Below are positions 45,304-54,159 of a stretch of 64,000 bases of DNA, piece by piece. The stretch is from Flavobacteriaceae bacterium (GTDB lineage Bacteria; Bacteroidota; Bacteroidia; Flavobacteriales; Flavobacteriaceae): the NCBI GenBank assembly GCA_947453195.1, contig CANGFO010000002.1, positions 124,001 through 188,000 on the forward strand, in the 5' to 3' direction. A program made the translations under genes and the position numbers. Position 1 is the stretch's first letter. The number at the start of each line of letters is the position of its first letter. The notes under the pieces are model-generated. The model saw only the letters and a list, made by a program, of their open reading frames with translations, was not told the DNA's origin and did not search any database.

Positions 45304-48063
45304 ATGGATAGGTTTTCTTTCTTAAACGCAGCACATACCGAGTTTTTCGCGCAATTATACGAGCAATATATTGATAATCCAGATAGCGTAGAGCCAAGCT
45401 GGAGAGCATTTTTTCAGGGTTTCGATTTTGGAATGGAATCCTACAACGAAGAAAATGCAGGAACTCAAATTGCAAATTATGCTCAAAACGGCGTAGTTTC
45501 CGAAAAACTTCAAAAAGAATTTAATGTTTTAAAACTAATTGAAGGCTACCGTACAAGAGGTCACTTATTCACACAAACCAATCCGGTTAGAGATAGAAGA
45601 ACCTACGAGCCTACATTAGATTTGGTTAATTTCGGACTTTCTGATGCTGATTTAGATACGGTTTTTGATGCTGCCAAATTATTAGGAAAACAACCTTCAT
45701 CTCTAAAAGATATTTTAACCCATCTTAAAAATGTGTATTGCCAACATATTGGTATCGAATACATGTACATGAGAAAACCAGAAGTAATTCAGTGGGTTCA
45801 AAATAGATTAAATATAAATGATAATCTTCCAAATTTTGATGCAAATCAGAAAAAACATATTTTAGATAAATTAAACCAAGCCGTATCTTTTGAAAACTTT
45901 TTGCATACTAAATATGTTGGTCAAAAGCGTTTCTCACTAGAGGGTGGAGAAAGTATCATTCCAGCTTTAGACACTTTGATTGAGGCTGCTGCCGAAAAAG
46001 GAGTAGAGCATTTTGTAATGGGAATGGCGCACCGAGGAAGATTAAATGTGTTAGCAAATATCTTCGGGAAAAACACCCAAGATATATTCTCAGAATTTGA
46101 CGGGAAAGATTACGATAAAGAATATTTTGACGGAGATGTAAAGTACCACTTAGGTTTAACATCAGAAAGAACTACTGATTCGGGAAAAAAAATCAATCTG
46201 AATTTAGCTCCAAATCCTTCGCATTTAGAAACTGTTGGAGCAGTAATTGAAGGTATTACAAGAGCAAAACAAGACCGCCATTTCCCAAATGATTTCTCTA
46301 AAGTATTGCCAATTGCAGTACACGGAGATGCCGCAGTTGCAGGTCAAGGAATTGTATACGAAATTGTTCAAATGGCACAATTAGACGGATACAAAACTGG
46401 AGGAACCATTCATATAGTAATCAACAACCAAGTTGGTTTTACCACCAATTATCAAGATGCGCGTTCGTCTACTTATTGTACGGATATTGCAAAAGTAACT
46501 TTATCGCCGGTACTTCACGTGAATGCAGATGATGCTGAAGCAGTGGTTCACGCCATGTTATTTGCTCTAGATTTCCGTATGGAATTTGGTCGTGATGTAT
46601 TTATAGATTTATTAGGATACAGAAAATACGGACATAACGAAGGGGATGAACCTCGTTTCACCCAACCCGTTTTATACAAAATCATTGCGCGTCATAAAAA
46701 TCCTAGAGATATTTATGCAGAAAAATTAATCGTTGACGGAATTGTAGATCAAGCCTATTTAACCAAAATAGAAAACGAATACAAAGAACGCTTAGATGAG
46801 AATTTACAAGAATCGCGTAAGAAAAGTTTAACTATCATCAAGCCATTTATGCAAGATGAATGGAACGGATTTGAACAAGTTTCAGATGATGTAATGCTTC
46901 AAAAAGTAGATACCAAATTTACTAAAAAGCAATTAGACGAAATCTTAGAGGTTGTTTCTAGTTTGCCTTCCGATAAGAAATTCATCAATAAAATTTCTAA
47001 AATTGTTACCGACAGAAAAACCATGTACGATAACAATGCTATCGACTGGGGTACTGCTGAAACATTGGCTTACGGATCATTATTGTATGAAGGATATGAT
47101 ATTCGTGTATCGGGGCAAGATGTTGAGAGAGGAACTTTCTCCCACCGTCATGCCGTTGTAAAAGTAGAAGACAGTGAAGAAGAAGTAATTCTTTTAAATA
47201 ACTTAAAAAATAGTAAAGGAAGATTCCAAATTTACAATTCCCTATTATCTGAATATGGAGTTTTAGGATTTGATTACGGATATGCCTTAGCAGCCCCAAA
47301 AACATTAACAATTTGGGAAGCACAATTTGGAGATTTCTCTAATGGATGTCAAATCATGTTAGACCAATATATATCTTGTGGTGAAGACAAATGGAACAAC
47401 CAAAACGGAATTGTTTTATTACTTCCTCACGGATATGAAGGGCAAGGAGCAGAGCATTCCTCAGCAAGAATGGAGCGTTATTTACAACTTTGTGCACGCC
47501 ACAACATGTATGTAGCCGATTGTACCACACCAGCCAATTTCTACCATTTGTTGCGCAGACAAATGAAAACTAATTTCCGTAAACCATTAGTTGTATTTTC
47601 TCCAAAAAGTTTGTTGCGTCACCCGCTTTGTGTTTCTACACAAGAGGAGTTGTACAACGGACAATTTCAAGAAACTATTGACGATATTACAGTAGATAAG
47701 AAAAAAGTAAAAACAGTAGTTTTCTGTACCGGAAAATTCTACTACGATATTCTTGCCGAAAGAGGAAATTTAGAAAGAAATGATGTAGCTTTGGTTCGAA
47801 TTGAGCAATTATTTCCACTGCCAGTAGAGCAATTGAAAGCAATTATCGCTAGTTATCCAAATGCCGATGATTTTGTTTGGGCACAAGAAGAGCCTAAGAA
47901 TATGGGAGCTTACAGCTATATGTTGATGAATTTCGATTTAGTAAAATGGAGATTAGCATCACTTAAAGCTTACGCAGCACCAGCAGCCGGAAGTAGCACT
48001 CGCGATAGAAGACGCCACGCCGATGCAATTAGAATGGTTTTTGATAAAAATTTATTTAGATAA
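45304..48063 (+). CDS. sucA: 2-oxoglutarate dehydrogenase E1 component
   Basis: The 919-residue thiamine-diphosphate enzyme decarboxylates 2-oxoglutarate in the citric acid cycle and hands the succinyl group to the E2 lipoyl arm. The N-terminus Y-E-Q-Y-I-D-N-P-D-S-V-E-P-S-W is typical. G-M-A-H-R-G-R-L-N-V-L-A-N is near residue 240, and the ThDP/metal segment H-G-D-A-A-V-A-G-Q-G with I-N-N-Q-V-G-F-T-T is near residue 340-380. The C-terminal transketolase-like half has G-Y-E-G-Q-G-A-E-H-S-S-A-R-M-E-R. Length is normal. sucB follows after 142 bases. Confidence 0.97.
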   Translation: MDRFSFLNAAHTEFFAQLYEQYIDNPDSVEPSWRAFFQGFDFGMESYNEENAGTQIANYAQNGVVSEKLQKEFNVLKLIEGYRTRGHLFTQTNPVRDRRTYEPTLDLVNFGLSDADLDTVFDAAKLLGKQPSSLKDILTHLKNVYCQHIGIEYMYMRKPEVIQWVQNRLNINDNLPNFDANQKKHILDKLNQAVSFENFLHTKYVGQKRFSLEGGESIIPALDTLIEAAAEKGVEHFVMGMAHRGRLNVLANIFGKNTQDIFSEFDGKDYDKEYFDGDVKYHLGLTSERTTDSGKKINLNLAPNPSHLETVGAVIEGITRAKQDRHFPNDFSKVLPIAVHGDAAVAGQGIVYEIVQMAQLDGYKTGGTIHIVINNQVGFTTNYQDARSSTYCTDIAKVTLSPVLHVNADDAEAVVHAMLFALDFRMEFGRDVFIDLLGYRKYGHNEGDEPRFTQPVLYKIIARHKNPRDIYAEKLIVDGIVDQAYLTKIENEYKERLDENLQESRKKSLTIIKPFMQDEWNGFEQVSDDVMLQKVDTKFTKKQLDEILEVVSSLPSDKKFINKISKIVTDRKTMYDNNAIDWGTAETLAYGSLLYEGYDIRVSGQDVERGTFSHRHAVVKVEDSEEEVILLNNLKNSKGRFQIYNSLLSEYGVLGFDYGYALAAPKTLTIWEAQFGDFSNGCQIMLDQYISCGEDKWNNQNGIVLLLPHGYEGQGAEHSSARMERYLQLCARHNMYVADCTTPANFYHLLRRQMKTNFRKPLVVFSPKSLLRHPLCVSTQEELYNGQFQETIDDITVDKKKVKTVVFCTGKFYYDILAERGNLERNDVALVRIEQLFPLPVEQLKAIIASYPNADDFVWAQEEPKNMGAYSYMLMNFDLVKWRLASLKAYAAPAAGSSTRDRRRHADAIRMVFDKNLFR

Positions 48064-48069
48064 TTTTAC

Positions 48070-48149
48070 AGGAGCTATTTCCCGCTTTCCGTTTCAATCT
48101 TTTCTTTTTTAAAGAAAAAATAAAAGGATTTTCACTGCAATCGGGGCTA
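48070..48149. repeat. Structured intergenic element between sucA and sucB
   Basis: The gap begins with AGGAGCTATTTCCCGC and ends with AATCGGGGCTA. Its centre has arms CTTTTCTTTTTT (48099-48110) and AAAAAATAAAAG (48115-48126) that pair with one mismatch. I recall very similar elements scattered between genes of Flavobacteriaceae; this could not be checked here. It lies inside a two-gene unit and may modulate the E1/E2 ratio. Confidence 0.5.
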
Positions 48150-48205
48150 GAATATTGAAGACACAACAAGAATAATTTATAATTCATCATTTAAAATAAT
48201 ATACA

Positions 48206-49426
48206 ATGATTTTAGAAATGAAAGTCCCATCACCGGGAGAATCAATTAAAGAAGTTGAAATCGCTACTTGGTTAGTAAAAGATGGCGATTATGTAGAAAA
48301 AGACCAAGCAATTGCTGAGGTAGATTCTGATAAAGCAACCCTTGAATTACCTGCAGAAGCTAGCGGAATTATCACGCTTAAAGCAGAAGAAGGTGATGCA
48401 GTTGCCGTTGGTGCTGTAGTTTGTTTAATTGATACAAGCGCTGCTAAACCATCTGGTGCTGCGCCAACAGCTGAAGCAAAACCGGCAGCGGTTGAGGCTC
48501 CAAAAGTTGAGGCTCCCAAAGCAGCTCCTGTTGCTGAAAAAACCTATGCAACGCAAGCGCCATCTCCGGCAGCTAGAAAAATATTAGACGAAAAAAACAT
48601 ACAACCATCCGATATTGTTGGAACAGGAAAAGGTGGAAGAATTACCAAAGAAGATGCAGTAAACGCAACCGTTTCTATGGGAACTCCTACAGGTGGAAGC
48701 CGTGGATCTGAGAAAACAAAACTATCTATGTTGCGTCGTAAAGTAGCCGAAAGATTGGTTGCTGCTAAAAACGAAACCGCCATGTTAACTACATTCAATG
48801 AAGTAAACATGACACCAATCAACATGATTCGTAACGAGTATAAGGATGCTTTCAAAGCAAAACACGGCGGATTAGGATTAGGGTATATGTCGTTTTTTAC
48901 AAAAGCGGTTACTAGAGCTTTAGCTTTATTCCCAGATGTGAATTCAATGATTGATGGGGATTATAAAACATCGTATGATTTCTGCGATATTTCTATTGCA
49001 GTTTCTGGACCTAAAGGATTAATGGTTCCGGTTGTTCGTAATGCAGAATTATTAACTTTTAGAGGTGTTGAAGCTGAAATTAAAAGATTAGCAATCAAAT
49101 CTCGTGATGGTCAAATTACAGTGGATGATATGACAGGCGGAACGTTCACTATTACTAATGGTGGTGTTTTCGGAAGTATGTTATCTACGCCAATTATTAA
49201 CCCTCCTCAATCTGGAATTTTAGGAATGCACAATATTATTGAGCGTCCAATTGCAGTAAATGGTAAAGTTGAAATTCACCCAATGATGTATGTAGCGCTT
49301 TCTTATGACCACCGAATTATTGATGGTCGTGAGTCAGTTGGATTCTTGGTTGCTGTGAAAGAAGCTTTAGAAAATCCATTAGAATTGTTGATGAATGGCG
49401 ATGCTAAAAAAGCTTTAGAATTGTAA
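48206..49426 (+). CDS. sucB: 2-oxoglutarate dehydrogenase E2 (dihydrolipoamide succinyltransferase)
   Basis: The 406-residue acyltransferase has three parts in order: a lipoyl domain with the modified Lys43 in D-S-D-K-A-T; an Ala/Pro-rich linker (about 75-115) leading to a peripheral-subunit-binding domain (S-P-A-A-R-K-I-L, residues about 118-150); and the catalytic domain, with [10 protein letters not shown] and the active-site [10 protein letters not shown] near the end. It transfers succinyl from lipoate to CoA. The E3 subunit is not in the window. Confidence 0.97.
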   Translation: MILEMKVPSPGESIKEVEIATWLVKDGDYVEKDQAIAEVDSDKATLELPAEASGIITLKAEEGDAVAVGAVVCLIDTSAAKPSGAAPTAEAKPAAVEAPKVEAPKAAPVAEKTYATQAPSPAARKILDEKNIQPSDIVGTGKGGRITKEDAVNATVSMGTPTGGSRGSEKTKLSMLRRKVAERLVAAKNETAMLTTFNEVNMTPINMIRNEYKDAFKAKHGGLGLGYMSFFTKAVTRALALFPDVNSMIDGDYKTSYDFCDISIAVSGPKGLMVPVVRNAELLTFRGVEAEIKRLAIKSRDGQITVDDMTGGTFTITNGGVFGSMLSTPIINPPQSGILGMHNIIERPIAVNGKVEIHPMMYVALSYDHRIIDGRESVGFLVAVKEALENPLELLMNGDAKKALEL

Positions 49427-49451
49427 TTTATCCTTCAATAAAAGTATAATT

Positions 49452-49482
49452 AATCCCGTTTAGGAAACTGAACGGGATTTTT
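49452..49482 (+). terminator. Rho-independent terminator after sucB
   Basis: A 9-base perfect stem (AATCCCGTT / AACGGGATT) with a 10-base loop is followed by T residues, 25 bases after the sucB stop. Confidence 0.8.
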
Positions 49483-49510
49483 CGTTTATTTGTGTTTCGA
49501 ACAAACTAAT

Positions 49511-50278
49511 ATGATTTTAACAGATACCCATACCCATTTATATTCTTCCCAATTTCAAGACGACCAAAACGAAATGATGCAACGCGCTATTGAAGCGGGT
49601 GTATCAAGGCTATTTGTTCCTTCAATCGATTCAAGTTATACGCAAAGAATGTATGATGTAGAGGCGCAATTTCCGAATAATGTATTTTTAATGATGGGAT
49701 TGCATCCAACCTATGTCAAAGAAAATTATTTAGAAGAATTGGCTTTTGTTGCAACCGAATTAGAAAGAAGAAAATTCTATGCTGTAGGAGAAATAGGAAT
49801 GGATTTATATTGGGATAAATCTTTTTTGAAACAACAGCAGTATGCTTTTCAGCACCAAATTCAATTGGCTAAAAAACACAAACTCGGAATAAATATTCAT
49901 TGCCGAGATGCTTTTGACGAAACATTTGAAGTTTTAGAAAGCGAAAAAGCATCCGATTTATTTGGAATATTTCATTGTTTTACTGGCGATTTAGATCAAG
50001 CGCAACGCGCCATTTCGTTGGGGATGAAACTTGGAATAGGAGGTGTTGCCACCTTTAAAAGCGGAAAGATAGATCAGTTTTTGAACGAAATAGATCTGAA
50101 GCATATTGTGTTAGAAACCGATTCTCCCTATTTAGCTCCTGCGCCGCATCGCGGAAAGCGAAATGAAAGCAGTTATACTCTTTTGGTTGCTCAAAAATTA
50201 GCAGAAATTTATAAGGTATCTGTGGAAGAAATTGCCCAAATAACTACCCATAATTCCAGTACTGTTTTTGGGATTTAA
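49511..50278 (+). CDS. tatD: TatD-family metal-dependent nuclease
   Basis: The 255-residue TIM-barrel hydrolase has the metal motif T-D-T-H-T-H-L near residue 5, G-E-I-G-M-D-L near residue 95, N-I-H-C-R-D-A, F-H-C-F-T-G and L-E-T-D-S-P-Y-L-A-P near residue 200. TatD-like enzymes cut DNA and may help in repair or nucleic-acid turnover. I chose the ATG at 49511 (M-I-L-T-D-T-H-T-H) over one 7 codons upstream, as the family begins directly with the metal motif. Confidence 0.95.
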   Translation: MILTDTHTHLYSSQFQDDQNEMMQRAIEAGVSRLFVPSIDSSYTQRMYDVEAQFPNNVFLMMGLHPTYVKENYLEELAFVATELERRKFYAVGEIGMDLYWDKSFLKQQQYAFQHQIQLAKKHKLGINIHCRDAFDETFEVLESEKASDLFGIFHCFTGDLDQAQRAISLGMKLGIGGVATFKSGKIDQFLNEIDLKHIVLETDSPYLAPAPHRGKRNESSYTLLVAQKLAEIYKVSVEEIAQITTHNSSTVFGI

Positions 50279-50347
50279 CTTCTAAATAATTAATAAGTCC
50301 TTTTTTTTTTGTTCTTTTGTTCCGATAATTAATCTAGAATCTGAGAG

Positions 50348-51484
50348 ATGCAGAAATTTGATGCAATTCGCCCTTTTTATGATGCCGAAGTTAACAATGC
50401 TATCAAAGGCCTTGTTAACCATCCGATGATGAAGGCAATTATGAATTTTACATTTCCCGAGGCAGAAGATGAGGTTTGGAAAAATCAGTTACTAAAAACG
50501 CATTCTATTCGAGATTTTCAATGTAATTTTATTTGTCATTCCATTCTAAAAGTTCTTGAAAACACTTCAGAAGGATTAACGACTTCGGGTTTTGAAAAAC
50601 TTGAAAAACACACACCCTATTTATTTATTTCCAATCACAGAGATATTATTTTAGACACCTCTTTGCTCAATGTTTCTTTGTTAGAGCATGGATTGGTAAT
50701 GACGGCATCAGCAATTGGAGATAACCTAGTAAAAAAAGATTTCTTATTAAATTTATCAAAACTTAACAGGAATTTCTTAGTTCAAAGAGGTTTGCCGCCA
50801 AGGGAATTGTTGCAAAGTTCTAAGTTAATGGCTGAATATATTGGGCAATTGATTTTAAGAGAAAACCGATCGGTTTGGATAGCGCAACGCGAAGGAAGAA
50901 CAAAAGACGGAAACGATGCAACCCATCAAGGAGTTTTAAAAATGTTGGGAATGGGATCAAATGAGGAAAATTTGATGGAATACTTTAAAAAACTGCAAAT
51001 TGTTCCGGTTTCTATTTCTTATGAATACGACCCTACCGATGCCTTGAAAATGCCTCAATTAATGGCAGAAGCAAAAGCAGAAAAATACGTAAAAGAGAAA
51101 AACGAAGATTTCATTACACTTTTAAGCGGAATTATCGGACAAAAGAAACGCATACACATTCATGTAGGTTCCATTTTAAATAACGAATTGGATGAAATTG
51201 CTATAGAGAATGACAACACCAACAAGCAAGTTCAGGCCGTGGCCCAAGCTATAGATGATTCTATTTTGCAATCCTATAAATTGTGGCCCACTAATTATAT
51301 TGCTTACGACATTTTATATAAAACCGATACATTTAAAGAGCATTATACCGAGAACGAAAGATCTTTATTTGAAAGAAGGTTAGAAATGAAAATTGATGCT
51401 TCTAATGGTGTGATGATGGAAGGATTCTTAAATATGTATGCCAATCCTGTGGTAAACAAATTGAAATATGGAAATGCAATCTAA
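50348..51484 (+). CDS. 1-acylglycerol-3-phosphate acyltransferase-like protein
   Basis: The 378-residue protein shows a PlsC/GPAT-like layout. S-N-H97-R-D99-I-I-L-D103 stands for motif 1, but the spacing is HX5D (or HxD) rather than the classic HX4D. Q-R-E-G-R-T-K-D-G resembles motif 3 (E-G-T-R-S), and I-V-P-V-S-I-S-Y-E resembles motif 4. It probably transfers acyl groups in glycerophospholipid synthesis, but the substrate is uncertain. It has no clear membrane segment apart from moderately hydrophobic stretches. ansA overlaps its end by 17 bases, so the two are likely cotranscribed. Confidence 0.8.
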   Translation: MQKFDAIRPFYDAEVNNAIKGLVNHPMMKAIMNFTFPEAEDEVWKNQLLKTHSIRDFQCNFICHSILKVLENTSEGLTTSGFEKLEKHTPYLFISNHRDIILDTSLLNVSLLEHGLVMTASAIGDNLVKKDFLLNLSKLNRNFLVQRGLPPRELLQSSKLMAEYIGQLILRENRSVWIAQREGRTKDGNDATHQGVLKMLGMGSNEENLMEYFKKLQIVPVSISYEYDPTDALKMPQLMAEAKAEKYVKEKNEDFITLLSGIIGQKKRIHIHVGSILNNELDEIAIENDNTNKQVQAVAQAIDDSILQSYKLWPTNYIAYDILYKTDTFKEHYTENERSLFERRLEMKIDASNGVMMEGFLNMYANPVVNKLKYGNAI

Positions 51485-52499
51485 GCCCAGCATATTATTG
51501 TTGTATACCGGTGGGACTATCGGGATGGAAAAAGACCATGCTACTGGAGCTTTAAAGGCTTTTGATTTTAATAAATTACTTAAAAATATTCCCGAGCTTA
51601 AACAATTAGATTGCAATATTGATACCATTTCATTTGAAAAACCTATAGATTCGTCTAATATGAATCCCGATAAATGGGTTCAGATTGTTTCAATTATTGA
51701 AGAAAACTACAATCAATTTGATGGTTTTGTGGTACTTCATGGTTCCGATACGATGTCTTATTCTTCATCGGCAGTGAGCTTTATGCTTGAAAATTTGGCT
51801 AAGCCAGTAATATTCACCGGATCACAATTGCCAATAGGAGATTTGAGAACCGACGCTAAAGAAAATTTAATTACAGCAATTCAAATTGCTTCTCTTCAAA
51901 ATAATGGTACTCCTTCAATTCAAGAAGTTTGTTTGTATTTTGAATATAAATTATACCGAGGAAATCGTACTACTAAAATTAATGCAGAACATTTTAATGC
52001 ATTTTCTTCTCCAAATTATCCTGCCTTAGCTGAATCGGGGGTGCATTTAAACGTGAATTCAAGTTCCTTATTAGCTGCCAATAACAAGAAATTAGTGGTT
52101 CACAAGCAACTTGAAGACAAGGTTGTGATAGTAAAAATATTTCCTGGAATTAGTCCGTTGGTATTAGAATCTATTGTTGCAATTCCAAATCTTAAAGGGT
52201 TGGTTTTAGAAACCTACGGATCGGGGAATGCCCCATCGGAAGATTGGTTTATCTCGACATTAAAAAAGGCAATCGATAACGGGTTGTATGTTATTAATGT
52301 TACCCAATGTTCTGGCGGAAGTGTGAGTATGGGACAATATGAAACCAGTACCCAACTAAAAAATATCGGAATTATTTCTGGAAAAGACATCACCACAGAG
52401 GCTGCCATAACTAAATTAATGTACTTACTTGGTCAAAGTATTACTCCTGTAAATTTCAAAGCCATTTTTGAAACCTCTTTACGTGGTGAAATGGTATAA
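51468..52499 (+). CDS. ansA: Type I (cytoplasmic) L-asparaginase
   Basis: The 343-residue amidohydrolase converts asparagine to aspartate and ammonia. The first catalytic threonine lies in Y-T14-G-G-T-I-G and the second triad element in L-H91-G-S-D-T-M. T-G-S-Q-L-P, D-A-K-E-N and the C-terminal asparaginase domain (L-E-T-Y-G-S-G-N-A-P) are typical. There is no signal peptide, which fits the cytoplasmic type. An ATG two codons inside (51474) is an alternative start. Confidence 0.95.
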   Translation: MEMQSKPSILLLYTGGTIGMEKDHATGALKAFDFNKLLKNIPELKQLDCNIDTISFEKPIDSSNMNPDKWVQIVSIIEENYNQFDGFVVLHGSDTMSYSSSAVSFMLENLAKPVIFTGSQLPIGDLRTDAKENLITAIQIASLQNNGTPSIQEVCLYFEYKLYRGNRTTKINAEHFNAFSSPNYPALAESGVHLNVNSSSLLAANNKKLVVHKQLEDKVVIVKIFPGISPLVLESIVAIPNLKGLVLETYGSGNAPSEDWFISTLKKAIDNGLYVINVTQCSGGSVSMGQYETSTQLKNIGIISGKDITTEAAITKLMYLLGQSITPVNFKAIFETSLRGEMV

Positions 52500-52506
52500 C
52501 TAAGTT

Positions 52507-52536
52507 TTGATTATTGCAAAATTTTGTTGTTCTTTG
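52507..52536 (+). promoter_or_regulatory. Possible promoter of tRNA-Ser
   Basis: TTG (52507-52509) is followed after 19 bases by GTTCTTTG, which keeps the TTTG part of TAnnTTTG but not the TA. It lies 14 bases before the mature tRNA 5' end. Confidence 0.35.
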
Positions 52537-52549
52537 CATCATAATTTTT

Positions 52550-52636
52550 AGAGGGGTGTCCGAGTGGTTGAAGGAGCAAGCCTGGAAAGTTTGTATATGG
52601 GTAACTGTATCGTGGGTTCGAATCCCATCTCCTCTG
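52550..52636 (+). tRNA. tRNA-Ser (anticodon GGA)
   Basis: The acceptor stem AGAGGGG (52550-52556) pairs with CTCCTCT (52629-52635), followed by a G discriminator. The anticodon loop CTGGAAA gives GGA, which reads UCC/UCU. A long variable arm (about 52594-52611) marks a class II serine tRNA, and the T arm reads GTGGG-TTCGAAT-CCCAT. CCA is not encoded and must be added enzymatically. Confidence 0.97.
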
Positions 52637-52662
52637 CTAATTTCTTCTTAACGTTTGTGTCT

Positions 52663-53352
52663 ATGCGTTTACAATATTCCATATTATTTTTCATTTTCTT
52701 TTTTGGCGCTTTCGCTCAAGAAAAAACAGAGGTAGTAAAGCCAGTAGATTCTTTATATAGAGAAGATCAATTTTATGTAAACTTCACTTACAATCAATTA
52801 CAAAATTTTAAAGGATTAACTCAAACAAAATTCTCCCCAGGTTTTTGCGTTGGAATTCTTAGAGACATGCCAATTAACAAAAGCCGAACGTTTGCTATCG
52901 CTACTGGTTTAGGGTATTCCTTAAATATTTTTGAGAATAATTTACTTGTAAATAATGCTGCAACAGGCGTACCAAATAGTTATGCGTTTTTAGCAACTGC
53001 AAATTATAATAAAAATCAATTTACCTTGCATTATTTGGATGTCCCCATTGAAGTAAGATGGCGTACCTCAACTCCAAGTGATCATCAATTTTGGAGAATT
53101 TACACCGGATTTAAAATGAGTTATTTAGTTTCTGATAGCTATAAATTTGAAAATGGAGATCAAAATAATTCAATTCATTCCAACCCCGATTTAAACAAAT
53201 TAGTTTATGGAACTTATGTTGCAATAGGTTGGAATACTTGGAATTTATATGCCTATTACGGCTTAAATTCAATTTTTAAATCAGGAGTAATTGATTCCCA
53301 AAAAATAAACACCAATAGTTTTAATATAGGGCTTCAATTCTATATTCTATAG
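52663..53352 (+). CDS. Outer-membrane beta-barrel protein (PorT-family-like)
   Basis: The 229-residue product starts with a signal peptide (M-R-L-Q-Y-S-I-L-F-F-I-F-F-F-G-A-F-A-Q). Repeated amphipathic strands follow (F-Y-V-N-F-T-Y-N-Q-L-Q-N, V-P-I-E-V-R-W-R, W-R-I-Y-T-G-F-K-M-S-Y), and it ends in G-L-Q-F-Y-I-L, typical of outer-membrane barrels. The size fits the PorT family, one member of which is linked to type IX secretion, but I cannot say this is that member. The open frame extends back into the tRNA; the ATG at 52663, 27 bases after the tRNA, is the only sensible start. Its end overlaps the next gene tail to tail by 6 bases. Confidence 0.8.
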   Translation: MRLQYSILFFIFFFGAFAQEKTEVVKPVDSLYREDQFYVNFTYNQLQNFKGLTQTKFSPGFCVGILRDMPINKSRTFAIATGLGYSLNIFENNLLVNNAATGVPNSYAFLATANYNKNQFTLHYLDVPIEVRWRTSTPSDHQFWRIYTGFKMSYLVSDSYKFENGDQNNSIHSNPDLNKLVYGTYVAIGWNTWNLYAYYGLNSIFKSGVIDSQKINTNSFNIGLQFYIL

Positions 53353-53958
53353 CCAAAATCCCCACAAAATTATTTGCGGAAGCATTCCCACAACATACCC
53401 AATTGCAAGTTCTTTCATGCTGTGTGCTTTCATTGCTATTCTTGAACTTGCAATAATTCCTGTGAGAACAAATAGCAAAACAATGATTAATTTATTTTGT
53501 AATTCAAAATGGCTATTTAAACCAATTACAAAATAACACAAAGCACTTATCGCCATGAGATGAATACTTGCTTTTATTTTTGCAAATAGTAAGATATAAG
53601 CTAGAAAGGCGCTGAGAATCGCCCCAAGGAAAAAGAAAAACAATGCGGGGTACAAATTCCAAGTAACATATTTGCTTATTAAAATTCCAAGAAGTAAAAT
53701 CTGAAAAAGTAAGGGTATTTTTCTTTGTGAAATATCCGAAAGCATTATTGTGTTAACTTTTCCAATGCTGCGGAGCAGATAAAAAAAGGAAAGTGGTAGA
53801 ATAAAGGTGAAGATTGCAACCTCAATTATTAGTGATGAAAACAACTCTTTTGAATTATTTATTCCGCTTAAATAATAATAAACTAGAGTTCCAAATATTG
53901 GAATAAATATTGGGTGAAATAAGTAGGAAAAAAGAGGCAGTATTTTTTTCAAAAACAT
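53347..53958 (-). CDS. Polytopic membrane protein, divergent PAP2-phosphatase-like
   Basis: The 203-residue protein has about six hydrophobic helices and no soluble domain. Possible PAP2 remnants occur in order: I-S-Q-R-K-I-P, A-S-I-H-L-M-A-I-S (compare PSGH), and S-R-I-A-M-K-A-H-S-M-K-E (compare SRX5HX3D, here ending in Glu). A lipid-phosphate phosphatase role is possible but only weakly supported. It is oriented against its neighbours and followed by none of them in an operon. Confidence 0.6.
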   Translation of the reverse strand: MFLKKILPLFSYLFHPIFIPIFGTLVYYYLSGINNSKELFSSLIIEVAIFTFILPLSFFYLLRSIGKVNTIMLSDISQRKIPLLFQILLLGILISKYVTWNLYPALFFFFLGAILSAFLAYILLFAKIKASIHLMAISALCYFVIGLNSHFELQNKLIIVLLFVLTGIIASSRIAMKAHSMKELAIGYVVGMLPQIILWGFWL

Positions 53959-54126
53959 TGGTTTGTAAGCAAATATAATAAATTAATAAATAACCAATTG
54001 GCAATTTCAAGATTAAATAATAATGTAAATTTCTTTAAATCGCTGTTTTTAATAGGAGTCTAAAGCTTCATCTAAATTTAATACAAAAGAAACTCCCTAA
54101 AAGTTTCCTTTTTCGGTGGATACTTT

Positions 54127-54134
54127 TACCTTTG
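54127..54134 (+). promoter_or_regulatory. Probable -7 box of the malic enzyme gene
   Basis: TACCTTTG matches TAnnTTTG exactly and lies 25 bases before the ATG at 54160. The -33 element is not a clear TTG. Confidence 0.5.
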
Positions 54135-54159
54135 TAAGTTAGAATGTAAAAAGAATACA

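Noticed and set aside
52550..52636. tRNA-Ser as an attachment site for an integrated element
   Set aside because: No integrase, no repeated tRNA 3' end nearby and ordinary housekeeping genes on both sides.
52564..52662. A longer beta-barrel protein starting inside the tRNA
   Set aside because: The frame opens within the tRNA-Ser gene; the signal peptide begins only at 52663.
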